From JAEUIE01 sp046350055 (GTDB lineage: Bacteria > Planctomycetota > Planctomycetia > Gemmatales > HRBIN36): a stretch of 64,000 nucleotides of DNA. Position numbers and translations under genes: made by a program. Below the pieces are notes generated by a model. It worked only from the letters and a program-made list of their open reading frames with translations, ran no database searches and was not told where the DNA came from. Positions 25,572 through 35,270 of the stretch are shown here, one piece after another. The DNA lies in contig JAXMBC010000001.1 of assembly GCA_046350055.1 (NCBI GenBank), positions 372,001 through 436,000 of the forward strand, in the 5' to 3' direction. Positions within the stretch are counted from its first letter, which is position 1. Each line of letters opens with the position of its first letter.

Positions 25572-26144
25572 ATGGCGGATATCACCCAGATGCTTCAGCG
25601 TATCGCAGTGGGGCAACCTGAGCTCCAGTCCCAACTGTTTGAAGCAGTTTATCGCGAATTACGGCAACTCGCTGTCCAGCAGATGGCTCGCGAACGCCCG
25701 GGGCATACATTGCAACCAACCGCCCTGGTGAATGAGGCCTGGTTGAGATTGATGGCTTCACCGATCGCTTTTCCGGGGGACGAACGGGGAGCTCGTCGCT
25801 ACTTTTTCGCTGCTGCAGCTGAGGCCATGCGCCGCATTCTGGTGGACCGGGCCCGCCAGAAAATGACGCAACGCGCAGGGGGCCAGTTGCAACGACAGGA
25901 CCTCGATACCCTCGAAATCGCCAGCCCAATCCCCATCCCTGAAGTGCTCAGCGTCCACGAAGTACTGGATCAATTGACTGCACACGACCCTCTCAAAGCA
26001 GAGTTGGTGAAACTCCGCTATTTCGCTGGCTTCACCAATGAAGAAGCTGCGGAGATCCTCCAGATCACACCCAAGAGTGCAGAGAAGCACTGGGTCTATG
26101 CCAAAGCATGGCTCCAGCACCGACTGCAGGCTGAAACCAATTGA
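25572..26144 (+). CDS. ECF-type RNA polymerase sigma factor (planctomycete-type subfamily)
   Basis: A 190-residue sigma factor. Region 2 is seen in LFEAVYRELRQLAVQQMARERPGH and HTLQPTALVNEAWLRLM, then RRYFFAAAAEAMRRILVDRARQK, the pattern of the ECF subfamily that is expanded in planctomycetes and often paired with Ser/Thr kinases. Region 4 ends in a helix-turn-helix (GFTNEEAAEILQITPKSAEKHW). No anti-sigma factor or kinase gene is adjacent, so the controlling signal is unknown. Confidence 0.88.
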   Translation: MADITQMLQRIAVGQPELQSQLFEAVYRELRQLAVQQMARERPGHTLQPTALVNEAWLRLMASPIAFPGDERGARRYFFAAAAEAMRRILVDRARQKMTQRAGGQLQRQDLDTLEIASPIPIPEVLSVHEVLDQLTAHDPLKAELVKLRYFAGFTNEEAAEILQITPKSAEKHWVYAKAWLQHRLQAETN

Positions 26145-26368
26145 CCACGTTCTCAGCTTTTACCTCACGTCATTGCCATACCAAATTGCCAGCTACTTCA
26201 CAAACACCTGACTCACCCTAAAATGCTCCACTACTGCTCATGCAACCCTCTTCCGCCCTCATTGGACAAGACCGCCTCTGGCAAGCAGCTCATCACCGTC
26301 ATCATTGTCTGTGATTCAGTCTTGCATGCTCCGTGTCTTAGTGGCCATCTTCAAGGAGTTACATTCAC

Positions 26369-27652
<1,284 letters not shown>

Positions 27653-27674
27653 TTCGTAGTTGCACTCTCAAAGA

Positions 27675-27703
27675 GGGATCATCTCCATGGATGATCCCTT
27701 TTT
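27675..27703 (+). terminator. Rho-independent terminator after icd
   Basis: GGGATCATC (27675-27683), a 6-base loop and GATGATCCC (27690-27698) are followed by TTTTT. Confidence 0.9.
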
Positions 27704-27809
27704 CGTTTCTGCAATCGCAGTGTGAATGATGCGAGGAACCATCATGGATCACGTCTATCGATTCTGATAGATTGCCAGTGACTTCACGTGTCTCGATGGA
27801 TTGAGATCT

Positions 27810-28760
27810 ATGCGACTCGTTATCACCGGTGCGTCCGGGCATCTTGGCAGAAGACTGGTTCAAGCGGCCAGCCTGGCAGGACATGAAGTCTTTGCCTGGA
27901 CATCACCCCATCGTGGCTCCTTGCTCGGCAATTCAAAGGCACACTATACACCCGTTGAACTGACCATTCCTGAACAGGTAGCGGAAGCATTCTGGCAAGC
28001 CCGGCCCATGGCCATCATTCATGCCGCTGCCCTCTCCACCATTGCCGACTGCTATCGTGATCCAGTTCGTGCATTCCGGATTAATGCAGAAGCGACAAGA
28101 CAACTGGTAGGGCTCTGTGTTGCTGGTGTTTCACGTCTGATCTACGTCTCCACCGATCTGGTCTTTGACGGCAAACTGGGCCAATACCACGAAGATTCGT
28201 TCACCAAGCCGCTGTCCATCTATGGTAAATCCAAACTCGATGGTGAACGTGCGGTATTGCATCACCCCGGCCACCTCGTCGCCCGAGTCAGCTGGCTGGT
28301 TGGACGTGGCCCGGCCGATCGACCAACATTTCTGGACCAGATGATTACTTCATTGCAGCAGAGGCAGCCTATTTCGCTCTTTACTGATGAGTATCGCAGT
28401 CCGCTCGGCATTGATGCTGTCGCGCAAGCACTGATATCACTGGCAAGCCGCGATGTTTCCGGCGTGCTGCACCTGGGCGGCCCGGAACGACTTTCCCGCT
28501 ATGACATGGGCTGTATTCTCGCCAAACTACTCGAAGTGGATTCCGGCCTTGTCACCCCTGCACTGCAAAGCAGTATCAAGACACCGGAACCTCGTCCATC
28601 CGATGTTTCATTGAACAGTAATCGATGGCGACACTTGATGCCCACCAGCTCCTGGCCTACGTTTGCGGAGGCCCTGCGTGTGGAACTGGCTTTGCCTGCC
28701 GCCAGGGCCAGCGAGGCGGTACCAGGATCAGCATCGCCAACACCAGACCGCCAAAGATGA
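27810..28760 (+). CDS. SDR-family reductase resembling dTDP-4-dehydrorhamnose reductase
   Basis: A 316-residue protein from ATG 27810. It has the Rossmann motif ITGASGHLGRRL, HAAALSTIADC, the catalytic Ser/Thr in YVSTDLVFDG and Tyr-x3-Lys in YGKSKLDGE. VFDG and the C-terminal GVLHLGGPERLSRYDMG fit RmlD-type reductases, which reduce a 4-keto sugar nucleotide. No other rml genes are beside it, so the substrate is open. Its last 104 bases overlap the end of a gene on the other strand. Confidence 0.75.
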   Translation: MRLVITGASGHLGRRLVQAASLAGHEVFAWTSPHRGSLLGNSKAHYTPVELTIPEQVAEAFWQARPMAIIHAAALSTIADCYRDPVRAFRINAEATRQLVGLCVAGVSRLIYVSTDLVFDGKLGQYHEDSFTKPLSIYGKSKLDGERAVLHHPGHLVARVSWLVGRGPADRPTFLDQMITSLQQRQPISLFTDEYRSPLGIDAVAQALISLASRDVSGVLHLGGPERLSRYDMGCILAKLLEVDSGLVTPALQSSIKTPEPRPSDVSLNSNRWRHLMPTSSWPTFAEALRVELALPAARASEAVPGSASPTPDRQR

Positions 28761-29166
28761 CGTAGATTGTACTGAGAATAACAGGGGAGAGTTGATCTCG
28801 ATCAACATAGAAGTAGGTATTCATGATCTTAACGATGAAGTCATCACGATAACTTTGAAATAATCGAGCCTGAGGTTGCCCCAGTCGGTCAAGTATTGTT
28901 GTGCCATCTGGTTCGTATTGAAGTTCCATTTGCCCGCCTGCTATGCGTAGCTCCTTTTCCCAAATGGAAAGGGGACAGGTCCAGCCACAGGCCACTTCCA
29001 GCACGACGACGCCAATCATTATCAGATGCAGCACCCTGATCCAGAAATTGCTGACCCACGACCAGCCCCGCCATCGGCCGATCAGTATTAGCGGCACTAA
29101 AGAGATAACGATCACAACATACAGCAAATGAAACAGTGCGACGCTATTAGCCAGTAAGACATACAT
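28657..29166 (-). CDS. DUF2784 family membrane protein
   Basis: A 169-residue membrane protein with about four helices: an N-terminal ANSVALFHLLYVVIVISLVP segment, a conserved W-rich loop (GRWRGWSWVSNFWIRVLH), a CGWTCPLSIWEKELR motif and a final helix (IVFGGLVLAMLILVPP-like). These features match the uncharacterised DUF2784 family. GAGGA precedes the ATG. The 3' end overlaps the convergent reductase gene by 104 bases. Confidence 0.75.
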   Translation of the reverse strand: MYVLLANSVALFHLLYVVIVISLVPLILIGRWRGWSWVSNFWIRVLHLIMIGVVVLEVACGWTCPLSIWEKELRIAGGQMELQYEPDGTTILDRLGQPQARLFQSYRDDFIVKIMNTYFYVDRDQLSPVILSTIYVIFGGLVLAMLILVPPRWPWRQAKPVPHAGPPQT

Positions 29167-29408
29167 CGTTAATCATCCTCGCTAGCTGCGCTGTTGAGTC
29201 GCATCAAACCGTACAGCAAGAGTACAGGTGAATGGTGATACTACCTGTGAAACAGAACATCATCAGTTTATTCCCTGGGGCCTGAGGTAACATTCCAGGG
29301 CAATGCAAGAGAATCTTGGGCTTTCGTGTTACTCCTTCACAGTAACTACTTGCTACGGGGATGCTGCTCCGTTACAAGAGAGCTAGCTCGACACCTTGTA
29401 AAGGCTGA

Positions 29409-30155
29409 ATGGTGATAATCTATCCTGCGATTGATCTGCGTGGTGGGCGGTGCGTACGGCTCCGACAGGGGGACTATCAGCAGGAAACCATTTATGGCGA
29501 TGATCCAGGAGCCATGGCCAGGCACTGGGTCAGCGAAGGAGCTCAGGCGCTCCATCTTGTCGATCTTGATGGTGCCAAGGCAGGCAAACCTTCCAATCTC
29601 GAGGCACTCCGTTCCATTCGGCAAGCAGTCAATGTTCCACTGCAGGTAGGCGGGGGACTACGCAGTGAAACGGACCTGGCCACGATCTTTGAACTGGGAA
29701 TTGACCGGGCTATCCTTGGCTCCAGAGCCTGTCATGACCCGGCCTGGCTGGGGTTGATGGCAAAACGCTATCCACAGCGTCTTCTCCTGGGCCTTGATGC
29801 CAAGCATGGCATGGTAGCCACCGAAGGCTGGCTCGAAGTCTCACAAGTCGCTGCGCTCGTTCTTGCACGGCAAGTTCAAGACCTGCCACTGGCAGGCATC
29901 ATTTACACTGATATCGCAAAAGACGGCATGATGGCCGGCCCGAACTGGGAAGGACTGGCCACCATGGCCGCCGCCACTTCGCTGCTGGTCATAGCCTCGG
30001 GTGGCGTCACTACTGCCGACGATGTGCGTCGGCTACGCACCATGCATCTGGCTGGCTGCATTATCGGCCGCGCGCTGTACGAGAAAACGATCATACTCAA
30101 GGAGGTCCTGACGACCCCGACCGCTACGGGCGGGGACGAATTCCTGCGGATGTAA
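29409..30155 (+). CDS. hisA: Phosphoribosylformimino-AICAR ribotide isomerase HisA
   Basis: A 248-residue TIM barrel. IYPAIDLRGGRCVRL at the start contains the catalytic Asp; LHLVDLDGAKAG, VGGGLRSETD (phosphate loop), YTDIAKDGMMAGPNW with the second catalytic Asp, and ASGGVTTADDV follow. It isomerises ProFAR to PRFAR just before the HisF/HisH step. It is not in a histidine operon. The gene ends about 100 bases before the EF-G paralogue. Confidence 0.95.
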   Translation: MVIIYPAIDLRGGRCVRLRQGDYQQETIYGDDPGAMARHWVSEGAQALHLVDLDGAKAGKPSNLEALRSIRQAVNVPLQVGGGLRSETDLATIFELGIDRAILGSRACHDPAWLGLMAKRYPQRLLLGLDAKHGMVATEGWLEVSQVAALVLARQVQDLPLAGIIYTDIAKDGMMAGPNWEGLATMAAATSLLVIASGGVTTADDVRRLRTMHLAGCIIGRALYEKTIILKEVLTTPTATGGDEFLRM

Positions 30156-30257
30156 GCAACGCATTACACCCGGCATGAACAATGAAGCCATCGCTCGATT
30201 CTCTCCCGACCTCATGGCCGGGGTTCAATCTCTCTCAACTCTCTCGGAGACGTCATC

Positions 30258-32423
30258 ATGGCTCGGCATCATATGGAGGACGTTCGCAACATTGCCCTCG
30301 TGGGGCACGCTGGCGCAGGGAAAACCACCCTTGCTGACGGGCTCCTGCATCACGCCAAGGCGGTTGACCGTAAAGGTTCGGTCGATGAGGGCACCAGCTT
30401 TTCCGATTACGATGACGAAGCCAGACGCCGCAAGTTTTCGATCGACAGCACTATCATGCACTTCGAGGATATCGGTAAGTTTGTCAACATGATTGACACG
30501 CCAGGCTATCCCGACTTTGTCGGCCAGGCACTGTGTGGTCTTCACGCTGTCGAAAATGTCCTTGTCGTGATTAATGCATCACGAGGTGTTGAACCCAATA
30601 CGCGCAAGCTCTTTCACGAAGCAGGCAAGCTCGATCTCTGCCGGTTCATCGTCATCAACAAAATGGATGCGGAGAATGTCGACTTCCAGTCTCTGGTCGA
30701 CAGTATCCGTGAATCATTCGGTAAAGGCTGTGTACTATTCAATGCTCCAATCGAAACCGGTCCCGCCTTCCGTGGCGTCGTGGAGATACTCGATCCGCAT
30801 GGGAACAAGGTCGAAGGCTGCCCGATCGATTTGAACAAAGCTCGTACGCAAATCGTCGAAGCGATCATCGATGCTGACGAAGGTCTGATGGAAAAGTACC
30901 TGTCGGAAGGCGATCTTAAGAACGAGGAGATCCTCCCTGCACTGCCCAAGGCCATGCATGCAGGCACGGTAGTGCCGATGTTCTGTGTTTCAGCCAAGAA
31001 AGACATCGGCATGCACGAATTGATGGACGACATTGCTAAGTACGGTGTCAATCCAGCCCAGGGGCCGCACTATCATATCGAAGACGACGAAGATGAACTC
31101 GCCCCCAAGACCGGCGTGCACGATCATGAACTGATCGTCAAGGAAGAGGGACATGCTGTCGGGCAGATCTTCAAGGTGATCAACGACAAGTTCGTAGGCT
31201 CCCTCAACTTTCTCCGCATCTTCAGCGGTAAGATCACGCAGGACACCCACTTCTACAACGCCCGCACTGGCAAACAAGTCCGCGGTGGTGGCATGTTTAT
31301 CATGCAAGGGAAGACTGCCAAGCCACTGAATGAAGCGGTGGCAGGCGATATCGTCGCCCTGGCCAAGATGGAAGACCTGCATGTCGGCGATACTCTGGGT
31401 ACCAGTTCGCATGTGGGAAAGATGCCGGTACCTCATTTCCCCACACCCATGTTCGCCCTGGCGGTCGAACCCAAGAACCGGGGAGATGAGCAGAAAATAT
31501 CTCAGAGTATGAGCAAGATGGCAGAGGAAGATCCCACCTTCAAGACGCATCGCGACGCAGCTACCCACGAACTCGTCGTCAGTGGTATGAGTCCCTTGCA
31601 TCTGGATGTGATCCAGCATCGGCTCAAGAGCAGATTTAATCTCGAAATCATCACGCACGAGCCCAAGGTGGCGTACCGGGAAACGATCATCAAGTCCGGA
31701 GAAGGCAACCACCGCCACAAGAAGCAGTCCGGCGGACGCGGACAATTCGGCGAAGTGCATTGTCGTGTCTTTCCCCTTTCGCGTGAAATCACCAGCGAGG
31801 AACAGTGCAAGAAGGAGTTCATGAACAAAGCCCGGTTCCCGCATTATCGCGAGGATCATAGTAAGTACGACGCTTCCCACAACTTCGCCTTTATCGACTC
31901 CATCGTCGGTGGCACCATACCCAATCAGTTCCTTCCAGCCATCTACAAAGGCTGTCAGGAGCTGCTGGAAAAAGGAGCCCTGGCCGGCAATCGCATGCAG
32001 GACATGGCCATCGAAATTCACTTCGGCAAGGATCACGCCGTTGACAGTTCGGAAGCAGCGTTCAAGACGGCAGGACGAATCGCCTTTAAGAATGCCATCC
32101 TGAATGCTCATCCGGTGCTGCTCGAACCCATCGTGAACCTGGAAGTAACTGCACCCAGTCGATTCATCGGAGCGATTCTAAGCGATCTCAATCCCAAGCG
32201 GGCTCGTGTAGAAAACCAGGATACCCTGCCCGGTGACCTGCAGGTAATCCGTGCCAAGGCTCCGCTGGCAGAAGTGATGCGCTATGCCGCCCAACTGGGC
32301 AGCATCACCCAGGGGCAAGGCTCATACTCCATGGAGTTCAGCCACTACGATCAGGTTCCTGCAAGTGTCCAGCAACAGATCGTGGCCAAGGTCGGCAAGA
32401 TCCACCACGAGGATGATGAATAA
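30258..32423 (+). CDS. fusA: Elongation factor G-like GTPase (EF-G paralogue)
   Basis: A 721-residue translational GTPase. The G domain has GHAGAGKTT (G1), DTPGYPDF (G3) and NKMDAENVDF (G4). The usual switch-I Thr region is replaced by EARRRKFSIDST. Domains II-V follow, with GGRGQFGEVHCRVFP in domain IV and the C-terminal SFMEFSHYDQVPASV-type end. The divergent switch I and overall pattern are those of the second EF-G type seen alongside the main EF-G in many bacteria. Whether it does translocation, recycling or another role cannot be judged. It is not near rpsL/rpsG/tuf, which argues against it being the main EF-G. Confidence 0.85.
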   Translation: MARHHMEDVRNIALVGHAGAGKTTLADGLLHHAKAVDRKGSVDEGTSFSDYDDEARRRKFSIDSTIMHFEDIGKFVNMIDTPGYPDFVGQALCGLHAVENVLVVINASRGVEPNTRKLFHEAGKLDLCRFIVINKMDAENVDFQSLVDSIRESFGKGCVLFNAPIETGPAFRGVVEILDPHGNKVEGCPIDLNKARTQIVEAIIDADEGLMEKYLSEGDLKNEEILPALPKAMHAGTVVPMFCVSAKKDIGMHELMDDIAKYGVNPAQGPHYHIEDDEDELAPKTGVHDHELIVKEEGHAVGQIFKVINDKFVGSLNFLRIFSGKITQDTHFYNARTGKQVRGGGMFIMQGKTAKPLNEAVAGDIVALAKMEDLHVGDTLGTSSHVGKMPVPHFPTPMFALAVEPKNRGDEQKISQSMSKMAEEDPTFKTHRDAATHELVVSGMSPLHLDVIQHRLKSRFNLEIITHEPKVAYRETIIKSGEGNHRHKKQSGGRGQFGEVHCRVFPLSREITSEEQCKKEFMNKARFPHYREDHSKYDASHNFAFIDSIVGGTIPNQFLPAIYKGCQELLEKGALAGNRMQDMAIEIHFGKDHAVDSSEAAFKTAGRIAFKNAILNAHPVLLEPIVNLEVTAPSRFIGAILSDLNPKRARVENQDTLPGDLQVIRAKAPLAEVMRYAAQLGSITQGQGSYSMEFSHYDQVPASVQQQIVAKVGKIHHEDDE

Positions 32424-32443
32424 ACCAGCTATGATCACTCTGT

Positions 32444-32469
32444 GCCAGGGGGGAGGCACCCCTGGCTTT
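32444..32469 (+). terminator. Terminator after the EF-G paralogue
   Basis: GCCAGGGG (32444-32451), a 7-base loop and CCCCTGGC (32459-32466), then TTT and a mixed tail. A fairly typical intrinsic terminator. Confidence 0.8.
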
Positions 32470-32653
32470 CGTTGACGTCGTTTGCACACCGTTTTAGCCA
32501 GTCATGCATCGATCCAGGCCCAGGAAGCCTGAAAATCCATGGAAGTTGATTTGGCAAGTGAGCATTCCCTTGTTACAGTCTGAATGTGCGAAGAAGCACA
32601 GGGTTTCTCTCCGCCCGCAGTAATAAATGCAACCTTTCGCAGTGGTTTCACGC

Positions 32654-34888
32654 ATGGCCCGATTAGCTGCCTGCCCGAAATGCCGCAATCAGTTCAGCCT
32701 GCCCGAGTTGGCGGGACCTGCAACCATTGCCTGCCCCTTTTGTGGAGCACACATCACCCTCAAGGTCAAGGCGGCAGCGCCACCCCCGCCAGCGGTGATG
32801 GTGCAGCCAGCCATGGCTGTCGCACGGGCGATGCCCGTTGACGAGGATGAGGACGACGATGAGGAAGACAAACCACGCAAGAAAAAGAAGAAAAAGGTAT
32901 CCTCATCCGCCAATGAAACGGGCATGAAGATTGCCATTGTGGGTGGCATCCTGTTATTGACCCTGCTTTCCATTGTCTTTGCCTTCTGGTGGTTCCTGCG
33001 CGGCGATGGCAAACCGAACATTATCTTCGATACACCTGTCAAGCGGGCTGCAAACATCAATCCTGGCAGACTGAATGACACCGAAGAAGCCGTTGAAGAG
33101 AAAGAAGCATCCAGCAGCGAGAAGTTTGAACTTGCCGACTCTGCCCTCATTCAGACTGAGCTGTTCAAATCCTTTGTGCCCACTCTCAAGCTGCCTGGGT
33201 TGCAGAACAACAGCCTCACGAACAAGGGAGACACTCTTTCCGATGAGGTCCTGAAAAAGGTCAAGCTGACAACCGTCTACATCGAAACGGAAAGTGAGCG
33301 TGGCAAGGGAAGTGGGTCCGGTTTTTTCGCCTGTGAACGTGGGCTGGTCGTGACCAATGCCCACGTGATCGACATGCTGCATGAAGACAAGGAACAACCC
33401 AAAAGTGTCCGCGTTTTTCTGAACTATGGCAGCAAGAATCAGAAAGACTACAAGGTGACCATCCACAAGGTCGATCGCAAGAACGACCTGGCGATTGTGC
33501 GGCTGCCTAACGCTTATCTCGATGATTACCCCGAACCCATGGTACTGGCATCGTCGCTAACCACCAGTGAAACACAGAAGGTCTTTTCGCTGGGGTATCC
33601 GTTCGGCAACAGTGCCGGCAAGGAAGTGACAGTCACACCCATCGCCGTCTCCAGCTTCCGCTATCAGGACGGTCGCTTGAATGTGGTGCAGTTTGCCGGG
33701 GCACTCAACCCTGGCAACTCAGGTGGACCAATCGTGGATGCCTCAGGCCGGGTGATTGGTGTCGCCGTTCGCATCCTGACAGATCGAACTCAGGAAGGCA
33801 CCATTACCAACACCGGTATTTCCATGGGAGTGCCGTGCGATGAAGTGGCTGCCTTGTTTCACGGTCGCCCTGACCGACTGGAAGTGTTTCCGCCAGTACG
33901 GCATGGTGATCGCCTGACACTGCCTGTGCTCTTGCGCCTGACCGAATTCACCAGCCGGCAGACAGCTGCCAGACTGAAAGCTATTCAGGGTGAAGACAAA
34001 AATCCCCCAGGCAATCCACCTGCAGGTGAGGAACCGATGGCCTTAACAGCCAAGGAAAAGGGCATCTATACCGGTACCATCGATTTACCGGAGCCTCAGC
34101 AGGGCAAGGTCTACTGGTTGCAACCACAACTCACCCTTGGAGATGCACAGGTAAACTGGCTCGATCCCTTATCCTTTACCCCCGGCAAAATCCTTGAAGC
34201 TCGGGAGTTGCCAGCTTCCACAGGATCCGGAACCTCGCTGGGGGAATTGCAATTCAAGCAGCGCTACCAGTGGAACATGAATACCTCGCGTGGTTCCTTA
34301 ACTGTCAAGATTGACTATCAAAGCACCACCAATGGTGGCAATCAGGCACTCAAGGAACTGAAAGTCGGGGCACGGTATGATGAAAAGGCGTTACCTCATG
34401 TCGCTCTCCAGCGTCTCTGGCAGAATCGTCAGGGAGATGAAGGAACCTATCAGCCTTCTGTCAAGCTGACGGATGCACTGAAGAACAATCTGAATCAATG
34501 GCATGAAACGGGTTTACTCAATGCCCCTGCAGACAAGCTGGTGGTGGGAAAAACCTGGAAGACTACTCCGCGTAAAGTAACCCTCGATTATCTCTTCGGC
34601 TTCGATGCGGATCAGCTGATTGACCTTCAATGCGAGTACCTGGGTGCCTATACCGAAGGCAGCAAGAACATTGGAGTCGTCCGGCTGCATGGCAGTATCA
34701 CCGAGCCCTCGCAAAGTCAAAAGTATGGCAAGTGTTCTGGCCTTGCTCTGATTGATGGAGACACACGGCAGTTGCTCGATCTGATGCTGCGGGCGGACAG
34801 CCGTAAGCGGACAGTAGGCCCCAACAGCATCGATTCCAATTGCGGTATCGAAGGTGTGATGCAATTACGGCTGCAACGAAAGAACTAG
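32654..34888 (+). CDS. Membrane trypsin-like serine protease with N-terminal zinc ribbon
   Basis: A 744-residue protein from ATG 32654. It begins with a zinc ribbon (CPKCRNQFSLPEL and CPFCGAHITLK), then an acidic/basic linker (DEDEDDDEEDKPRKKKKKK), a membrane helix at about residues 90-115, and a trypsin-2/HtrA-like protease domain. The triad is visible: His237 in VVTNAHVIDM, Asp278 in NDLAIVRLP, Ser356 in NPGNSGGPIVD. The C-terminal 350 residues are a beta-rich region of unknown family; no PDZ domain was recognised. The zinc ribbon should face the cytoplasm and the protease the periplasm. An export-quality or stress-protease role is likely. Confidence 0.82.
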   Translation: MARLAACPKCRNQFSLPELAGPATIACPFCGAHITLKVKAAAPPPPAVMVQPAMAVARAMPVDEDEDDDEEDKPRKKKKKKVSSSANETGMKIAIVGGILLLTLLSIVFAFWWFLRGDGKPNIIFDTPVKRAANINPGRLNDTEEAVEEKEASSSEKFELADSALIQTELFKSFVPTLKLPGLQNNSLTNKGDTLSDEVLKKVKLTTVYIETESERGKGSGSGFFACERGLVVTNAHVIDMLHEDKEQPKSVRVFLNYGSKNQKDYKVTIHKVDRKNDLAIVRLPNAYLDDYPEPMVLASSLTTSETQKVFSLGYPFGNSAGKEVTVTPIAVSSFRYQDGRLNVVQFAGALNPGNSGGPIVDASGRVIGVAVRILTDRTQEGTITNTGISMGVPCDEVAALFHGRPDRLEVFPPVRHGDRLTLPVLLRLTEFTSRQTAARLKAIQGEDKNPPGNPPAGEEPMALTAKEKGIYTGTIDLPEPQQGKVYWLQPQLTLGDAQVNWLDPLSFTPGKILEARELPASTGSGTSLGELQFKQRYQWNMNTSRGSLTVKIDYQSTTNGGNQALKELKVGARYDEKALPHVALQRLWQNRQGDEGTYQPSVKLTDALKNNLNQWHETGLLNAPADKLVVGKTWKTTPRKVTLDYLFGFDADQLIDLQCEYLGAYTEGSKNIGVVRLHGSITEPSQSQKYGKCSGLALIDGDTRQLLDLMLRADSRKRTVGPNSIDSNCGIEGVMQLRLQRKN

Positions 34889-35022
34889 TAGAATGCTGGC
34901 GAACCTGTCCTGTGCGAGAAATGTCTGAAATACAGGTGTTTTGGAGGTATTACCGACAGTTTTACTGATGAAAAACTTCACCCCTTGGCACTTGGTCTCT
35001 GGTTTGTAAGTTAACTTACCTC

Positions 35023-35096
35023 GCGCGTATAGCTCAGTTGGCTAGAGCGCAGCTCTGATAAAGCTGAGGTCCTTGGTTCGAATCCAAGTACGCGCA
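35023..35096 (+). tRNA. tRNA-Ile (GAT anticodon)
   Basis: A 74-base cloverleaf. Acceptor arms are GCGCGTA and TACGCGC, the D stem GCTC/GAGC, anticodon stem CAGCT/AGCTG with loop CTGATAA (anticodon GAT), T stem CTTGG/CCAAG with TTCGAAT, discriminator A. CCA is not encoded. It is followed 11 bases later by tRNA-Ala. Confidence 0.96.
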
Positions 35097-35107
35097 TTGA
35101 AAAATTC

Positions 35108-35180
35108 GGGGGCGTAGCTCAACTGGGAGAGCACTAGCTTTGCAAGCTAGGGGTTAGGGGTTCGACCCCCCTCGCCTCCA
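35108..35180 (+). tRNA. tRNA-Ala (TGC anticodon)
   Basis: A 73-base cloverleaf. Acceptor GGGGGCG/CGCCTCC (one G-T pair), D stem GCTC/GAGC, anticodon stem CTAGC/GCTAG with loop TTTGCAA (anticodon TGC), T stem AGGGG/CCCCT with TTCGACC, discriminator A. CCA is not encoded. This Ile-Ala pair is usual in a 16S-23S spacer, but no rRNA is near. Confidence 0.96.
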
Positions 35181-35188
35181 CTTCATTT

Positions 35189-35222
35189 GAACCGCTGACA
35201 GCAGATGTCAGCGGTTCTTTTA
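35189..35222 (+). terminator. Terminator of the tRNA transcript
   Basis: GAACCGCTGACA (35189-35200), loop GCAGA, and TGTCAGCGGTTC (35206-35217) form a perfect 12-bp stem followed by TTTTATT. Confidence 0.9.
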
Positions 35223-35270
35223 TTCTGTTGCTGATCAGAACTGTGTTTCACCAAGGTATTACATGGATGA

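Noticed and set aside
30990..32111. Long open frame on the minus strand opposite the EF-G paralogue
   Set aside because: The plus-strand GTPase motifs are unmistakable; the mirror frame has low-complexity features of a shadow.
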